Translations under genes and position numbers: made by a program | Shown: positions 57,801 to 64,000 of the stretch, piece by piece | Layout: every line of letters begins with the position of its first letter | Position numbering within the stretch: position 1 is the first letter of the stretch | Notes under the pieces: generated by a model | What the model saw: only the letters and a program-made list of their open reading frames with translations | The model's database searches: none | What the model was told of the DNA's origin: nothing | Assembly: GCA_902806575.1 (NCBI GenBank) | Contig: CADCXD010000005.1 | Location: 3,720,001-3,784,000 of the forward strand | Reading direction: 5' to 3' | Length of the DNA: 64,000 nucleotides | Source of the DNA: Jackrogersella multiformis | Lineage: Eukaryota > Ascomycota > Sordariomycetes > Xylariales > Hypoxylaceae

Positions 57801-59162
57801 ATGCCTCTTGGGGGTAAGGGTCCGACGACTATCGCAGTCCTTTCTGTGGAGGCTGTTATTGCAGCAGCTTTCATTGCATTGCGATTTTACACTCGCAAAG
57901 TTATAAAGGGAGGTGTTGGTAGTGATGACTACCTTCTCATTGTGACTTGGGTAAGTAGAAAACACAGCAGTATCCGTACCCCCTTTCCTTCCAATGTTAA
58001 CGAAGTTCCCAATATAAGGTCTTCCAGGCACTATTCGTGGCACTGATGATTGTCTCATCTGTGTACGGCTTCGGGCAACATACCACAGACATCACATCGG
58101 AAGATATCCGAACTGCTACCAAGATCGAGATCATAAGTCAATTTTTTGTGTCGCTTGCCATGGGCCTCAGCAAAACGTCGGTGGCGATGTTTCTGATGCG
58201 AATTATTGTAGCTACATGGTAAGGTCCTCATCGAGAAGCAAACTTAATAATCCTACTTACAGAGGTTGCCAGGCACAAGGCAGTTCTCTGGTTCTGGATT
58301 ATAACCATGATGGCTTGGTCGCTTCTGCTAGCTATCTCCTGCTTCGCTCAATGCACCCCGATGGAAGCACTCTGGGATGCGCGCATAAAAATCAAATCGT
58401 GTCCGTTGAATCTAACTAAGATTGCATTCATCATGTGTTGTGAGTAGCGACGCCGAGGAAACCGACGACAGCTAACATAGCGTAGCTTGGTCTGCTGCAA
58501 TGGATTTCTTTTTGGCAGCCTTCCCCTGGATTGTCCTATGGAACCTTAACATGCAGAAACGGGAGAAAATCACGATATGCGTTTCCCTTAGCTTAGGAAT
58601 ATTGTAAGCTACATCCTATCTGGGACCGCAAATCGTATGTTAACTTTCAGCAGAGCAGGAATTTGCGGAATTATTAGGACGTCGGGACTTGAAGTGCTGA
58701 GCCAAACAGCTGATTACTTGTGTAAGTTGAGAGAATGCCGCCTATAGCCACACGTCTAAAGGATTCTGCTAAATACATCTAGATGCTACTGCCGACTCCG
58801 TCATGTGGACAAGTAGCGAGCTAACTATCACAATCATCTGCGTGTCCATTCCTGTCCTCCGACCGCTATGGGTTAAACTTATCGGCGATACAATTACGAA
58901 TAAATATTATAAGCAAAGCGATGGATCCCATGGAATTATTACAGTTGGGAGAATAAGAAACCAGAGGAAGCCAGATATGGAACTTGCTTTGGATACCATT
59001 CCTCGGCCGGACGTCAAATATACGCACACAACGGCAATCGGTGCTACTAGGCGGAAGTCGGATACGGATAGCCAGAGCAGCATGTTAAGGGGAAGTCAAG
59101 CTATTCACAAGACAAAGGAGTTCACCATTGCTTATGAAGGTGGAGAGGCCCCAAGACTTTAG
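57801..59162 (+). CDS. second PF20684-type (SAT4/rhodopsin-like) integral membrane protein
   Basis: Six exons, 57801-57950, 58028-58207, 58265-58439, 58486-58603, 58654-58721 and 58783-59162, encode 356 residues. Hallmarks: F-I-A-L-R-F-Y-T-R with G-V-G-S-D-D-Y-L-L-I, then V-Y-G-F-G-Q-H, F-F-V-S-L-A-M-G-L-S-K-T-S-V-A, F-A-Q-C-T-P and S-A-A-M-D-F-F-L-A-A-F-P-W. About seven helices are followed by a polar tail of about 90 residues. The exon 2/3 junction is the weak point: the obvious donor GTAAGG at 58219 gives a stop at the join. The donor at 58208 (GTAGCT) with the second AG at 58263-58264 keeps the frame. If that junction is wrong, the gene may be broken there. Function of the family is not established. 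Confidence 0.75.
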
Positions 59163-62100
59163 ATGGATCGGGAAAGCTCTTGGGTCATTGTGATATAGGA
59201 GCACCTCAAAATCTGGAGTAGAGGAAAGTCTTACATATCACGCAGTTCTGCCGTGAATTTCATTTCAGATTCAAGGTATCCCACGTACCTAGGCAGGCAT
59301 CATATAGTATCTCATTCAAATTCAGCTGGGCAGGGTGCTGGATCACCCACCCTCCTTTTTACATTCATGCCCAGGTGGTCTCTAAATCTTAGTGACCCTT
59401 CATATTCCGGAGTCGATTAGACTGAACTTTTCTTAAATTTTGGTGATAGCCTGGAGGTTCATTCCAAGAAAACCTGTCGTATTGAAGTATACAACAAGAG
59501 AGGAACGTAGTATTCCGATATAAGAGTCTATGTCCACACCCGGTATGCTCGCATAACGGTGGTTCGACTTATGGTCTATCCTTCGATGAAACTGTTACAC
59601 TCTAAAGACCCGAGATCTAAGCCGCAGCTACATCAATCATTCCCAAGCACGCATACACCCGCATATAAAAGCCGCCTCAGGAACATCAAGAAGTTTCGAA
59701 AGGACATTCCACTTCACAAGACGCGGAGATTTAGAAGAACATCGTCTGACTGATTCAATTGATCTAATTTATCTAAGCTCGCATTCTTTCGATTGTCACC
59801 TTTATCCCTAGAAGAGATAAGAAAAACTGAAAATTCGAAATAGGAAGGATTTATGACGATAACAAAAACCTGGTAGGATCGAAAAGGGGTATGCGAATGT
59901 CGCATCCCCACCAAAATATACTCGCGCAAAATCATCGCCTTCCAAACAACGTACTGGGAGACCGCCCTTCGCGACCACTCGCTAAATTAACAAGGGTGCC
60001 TCATCAATAGACCTGTTTGACTCATATGGTCTAGTGACGCTTCTTGTCCCTTATGTCATTTCGTATGCTTTTACACTTGGCACGACTTGTACCGCATAAG
60101 AAAACTGTCGCGTCTTTGTAATATAGGGACCGACCTTTGGTATCGGATTCCCCATTGGGTACAGTGGCGCAGCATGTCAGACTTCGACGGATCTTATCTG
60201 CAGGAAAGGACTTCTACAGCACAAGAAATGTAATCAATTTCAGGGGTGTTATTGCGACTCTGTTCCAAGAAAAACTTGTTCCATGATAAGTCCTCAATCT
60301 CTGAACGGGAAACGCCAATATGATTCGCTAACTCGGTTTCGTTTGGGGAATAGTTTGTCCTTATCGAGGTGCATTTTTTGGGTTGTCTCTCTGACCTTAC
60401 AAATCTGGAAGCTCTTAAGTACCATTGTTATATTGCGGTGCAATATACATTCCGTGTTAGATCCAGACCCCTATGTTAGATAGCCGAACACAATATTCCA
60501 ACGTTTCAACTAATACCTAATCTCTATTACCAATAGGGTAGGTATGTTTTATCATTACAGCAATCATTCTAGGTACCCATTGCTGTTTGCAAAAAAGTAG
60601 GGTCATCTCAGTGTTGGATGACAAGTCGGTTAATGGTGCTATTATCCCCTTTTCTTCTCTTGTTCGATGAAAAAGAGCAATTCAGACATGGATTGGGAAC
60701 TTCCAGGTGTTAGTCACCGTTATGTCGTGATCGCTAACCCCGGCTTTTCCAAGTCATGCTTAGGTATTCACCGAGCATATGTTGGTATCACAATACTAAC
60801 GACAAATAAGTTATCATGCAGGTTTACCCGTTATAGGGGGTGAGATCTACATATACTGCATGCAGCGGAATCTTCCGGCATCCTACCTACAACACAGGGC
60901 CCAAAGGTGTGAGACGGATAGAAAGAAGTTGAGTATCGCTATAAACATGTGTGCCTAAGAGCCTTCCTTAGATTGTTCACCGAGACAACAAGCTCGGCAG
61001 ATTTAAGGGGTTTAGTTGAAAGGGCTGTCGACATAGGTCGGGAAGCAGGGCTGTAGGATCTAGCTCATATAATACTTTCTTTAAATACAGCAATTATTAA
61101 TACGATTGTTTATTTGTCTTACATATAGCCTCGCTGTTTATATTCCATTCTTGCACCAATCCAAACCTCGTAAAGATTATATTCCAAAGGTTTAATTTGA
61201 TATGTAAGTGTATAGATTTGTATTCAGAGGTAGGTATTTTATCGCCGAGAAGAGGTAGATATCGCAAGTATTGTCGACGCCACTAGATAGATGCCGACAT
61301 CGCTAACACGTGTCACTTTACATATTTAGCGTTTAACCGTTGATGCTGCGTGACAGTTAAAACGTGGGGTTTAAGAGTTTATGTATGGGTATGGAAGAGT
61401 AACTATGTACCTATGAGTTGGATAGGTAGTCACGGCTGCAGATAGAAAGGAATGTATTCCCAGTATGTAAGTAAGTAATAATACATGTAAAGTTAAAACC
61501 TAATTATATTTAAACATAGTGTCACACAATACATTAGCTAAATTACCTGTTATATACCTAGGTATAGCTGATAAGTAAATTAACCATCGCTTATATACTT
61601 AAGTACATAATACATGACTTACAAGGATCGTTAAAGAGCTGTGAAAACGTGGGGGTGGAGTGGGGAAAATATGAAAGGTACCTAGGTACATGATGTGAGT
61701 AGAACCTTCATAATTCGCTACCTTAAATGCTTAACATGTGACGGATTATATTTGTAACATATTACATTTAATGGAACATTTATACTAGAAGGGAAAACTG
61801 GTAGGGCTGATAATCTCGGGCTTAAGAACGAATAACTTCCTAGGTTAGGTAATATATCCGAGACGAAACATTACATTAATGGTCGGATAAATCGGTGAAG
61901 TCTTTCGGCATTTCGGATCTTAATCAAGACTACCAACCAGGATATTTGTATAGTAAAGGGGTCCGTTGACAGTGCATACACGCGCAGACGCGCTAGGTCG
62001 TGTTTCCAGATCCGGTCGCATAATGCGTACTATCAGCTTCCCAGGGGCCTAGATCCTTTGCATGCACGCCCCGTAAATTGTCAGATCTACACTACATGCC

Positions 62101-63068
62101 TACCACCTTGACACCTCATACATACATACATGTAAGTACGAAGGTTGAGGCCAAAAGTTTCGCACATGTGCCAAGGGCCTTACACAGTGTGCAATTAAAT
62201 CAGCCACATATTAATACTATATCAGACTTTTACTACGCCTCAGATTTTATAATAATTACTTCGCTAAAGTCTAATGGCTAATTGCTATAAATTAAGGTAC
62301 TAACCTATTAAGCCAAAAACGTAACACAGTACATAGAAACCTCACTTCATACGGCTTTTGCCCAGGAGCAGATGTGCGAAACTTTTGGCCTCAACCTTCG
62401 TGGCTAGGTAGGTAGTAATTAGGCTTATTGTAGTCACTGTAAAATGTTCCAGCCAGCTTAATAATATGATCTAAGGCGAAAACATACACTTAGTTGCCTA
62501 CCTACCTAGGTACCTTAGGTAGGCGAGTTTTGAAAATTTGACTAATTTAATATCACCACGAGTATAAGAATCAGGAATTCGTCAATCTGAAGGCATGGGA
62601 ATCTACTAAGGTAGGGATACGCGTTCACAAAGAGCGGTCAAAAGGCTGTCAGACCTAGTGGTCTTCGTTGTACGGAGAGAATGATTACCCGTTCGATTGG
62701 TTGAGTGTAATCCGTACCTACCCCTATAGGTAAGGAGTATACGCGTCGTTAAATTATGCTTGCAGAGCCTCGATTCGATTCTAATTCCCATATTGACTTA
62801 TACCCGAACCCTCCGTTTTAGTCCTACATTATGTCAGAATGAATTGATTCATAGTGTCGAGAATACAGGCAAGGAATCACTACGTGCTAGTATCAATTGG
62901 ATAATACAAGTCTCGTCTGGATTAGGAATGGTCGGCCTTCGAACCAAGAGTAGGTAATAATATACTTTAGTCAGATAGGATTCTGGTTTATTAAAATCCT
63001 AAAATACTGCCTCGTCGCCTAGAGTAGCACTCGTCTCATACAATTGCCGTCCCTAACAAATAGGCCCT
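59163..63068. other. long gene-poor stretch
   Basis: About 3.9 kb without a supported gene. Small frames (59559-59935, 60283-60483, 62606-62957) lack domains. It holds TACCTAGG-type runs (around 61555, 61677 and 62500-62520) and the 264-bp inverted-repeat element at 62138-62401. No tRNA-like fold was found by eye. Confidence 0.5.
62138..62401. repeat. MITE-like element with 30-bp perfect terminal inverted repeats
   Basis: The left arm at 62138-62167 begins ACGAAGGTTGAGGCC and ends TTTCGCACAT. The right arm at 62372-62401 is its exact reverse complement. The 204-base interior is AT-leaning and has no coding potential. Length and structure fit a non-autonomous DNA transposon, although an obvious target-site duplication was not seen. 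Perfect arms imply a recent insertion or gene-conversion event. Confidence 0.7.
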
Positions 63069-64000
63069 ATGTCTCTCCAAAACCTTTCGTCTAATAACCA
63101 ATCACGACGTGTAGAGGGCGCCGAGTCTTTGAAGACGACCGGCCGGCTGCGTTCGGCATGTGATTCCTGCCATCAGGCCAAGATCAGATGTTCGGGAGGA
63201 AATCCCTGCTTAACCTGCCTGGTCTCCCAGGCTCACTGTACTTATAGCCCAGGTAGCCGTCTTGGTCGACCCAAAGGAAGTAAGAATAAACGAGCCGTAG
63301 TGAAGGAGAACAAGAACAGACAGGATAGGATAGACGAAACCAAGAAGACCAACAGCGCGGATGTCCATTGGGACTCAGACCCCAGCCGGCGGCGAGAGCA
63401 GCAGCAACCGGGCTCGATGCCACTGGGGTTCGACTTCGAGCATGGATTTAATACCGGCCGTGCCGAAAATCTCTCTTCCGATAGCAACCCTAATCTTGCG
63501 CTCAATCCTAACTTCACTTCCTTTGGGTCAACAAGCGGGATGTGTACGCATAGGAGGCCAGAAGAGAATCTGAATGCACCGTTTACCTGTGTAAGCATAC
63601 CTACTATCTAGCTGTTTTATCTTTCTTTAGCGACTGACTGCTAGCCTATCTTGCAGCCTTGTACTGCCGCCCAGTCACCATATCACGAGTTAAACTTTGA
63701 CACGCCAGACTCCTCCTCATACGACAGTGGATATACTACCGGCGCTGTCAGCTCATCAGCAGATGATGTGGCATTACCCAGCCCCAGTAGTGCTGTCTCC
63801 CCAGGAGGCAAGCCGGCACCCCTTAGCGAAAACACATTTACAGTTCCGGAGCTACCTCATTGTCCATGTCTCCAGCAGCAGATCCACCTAATATATCAGC
63901 TTGGAGATCTTCAGTGTTCCAGTACCTGCGGCCCCACTATCGATGGGGTTCTTCGCGGAGTCCAGTTGGCCCAGATTCCCTGGAAGGCCGTGATGGAATG
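63069..64000 (+). CDS. AflR-like Zn2Cys6 transcription factor, 3' end outside window
   Basis: Exon 1 is 63069-63590 and exon 2 starts at 63657 and runs off the window. Residues about 31-57 form the zinc cluster C-D-S-C-H-Q-A-K-I-R-C ... C-L-T-C ... C, followed by the basic linker G-S-R-L-G-R-P-K-G-S-K-N-K-R typical of AflR-type regulators. Exon 2 contains C-P-C-L-Q-Q-Q-I-H-L-I-Y-Q-L, which matches the start of the AflR-family C-terminal region. Such proteins usually act as pathway-specific activators of polyketide clusters. A cluster could therefore lie to the right of the window, or the gene could act elsewhere. The start ATG is the first in frame after an upstream stop. Confidence 0.88.

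Noticed and set aside
1..64000. CRISPR arrays, tRNA and rRNA genes
   Set aside because: No regularly spaced repeats and no convincing cloverleaf or rRNA sequence were seen on reading; a covariance-model search would be decisive.

Overview
The window looks like nuclear DNA of a filamentous ascomycete (Pezizomycotina). Genes are split by short GT-AG introns of about 45-110 bases. The families are typical of that group: fungal-type transcription factors, PF20684-type membrane proteins, a HET remnant and an AIM18-like mitochondrial protein. A 22.7-kb AT-rich block carries the marks of repeat-directed hypermutation (RIP). I cannot name the species.

Left arm (1-18.1 kb): an accessory, secondary-metabolism-like neighbourhood. 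In order: the 3' end of a cytochrome P450 (+), a secreted GMC oxidoreductase (+), a 242-residue Pyr4/PaxB-type membrane terpene cyclase (-), a fungal-specific regulator without a visible zinc cluster (-), an SDR (+), a three-repeat Myb factor (+), a secreted alpha/beta hydrolase (-), a PF20684-type membrane protein (+), and a relic of a HET-family C-terminus. The cyclase, oxidases, SDR and regulators would fit a meroterpenoid or indole-diterpene pathway whose core genes would lie left of position 1. That is inference.

Middle (18.1-40.77 kb): an AT-rich isochore with no intact gene. Reverse-transcriptase and integrase remnants show at least two copies of one Ty3/Gypsy-type element in opposite orientation, plus a third partial copy. 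A terminal-repeat-like module occurs four times, three direct and one inverted. Differences between copies at the motifs I compared are C-to-T and G-to-A. Residual C in the lines I inspected is mostly followed by G. From 35.8 to 40.8 kb the sequence is equally eroded but is not a copy of the Gypsy element that I can see.

Right arm, proximal part (40.8-50.1 kb): housekeeping genes begin about 220 bases beyond the block: an AIM18-like protein (+), a small membrane protein (+, uncertain), a dithiol glutaredoxin (-), a BAG-domain co-chaperone (+) whose frame opens with GTG rather than ATG, and ribosomal protein uL13 (+).

Right arm, distal part (50.1-64 kb): accessory again. Two SDR genes (-) lie next to a sugar-transporter pseudogene (+) broken by several frame changes, one a 13-bp tandem duplication. 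These are followed by a second PF20684-type membrane protein (+), a long gene-poor stretch with a 264-bp element bounded by 30-bp perfect inverted repeats, and the 5' part of an AflR-like Zn2Cys6 regulator (+) cut by the window edge. A self-complementary TACCTAGG-type repeat is scattered through the GC-normal intergenic DNA of both arms.
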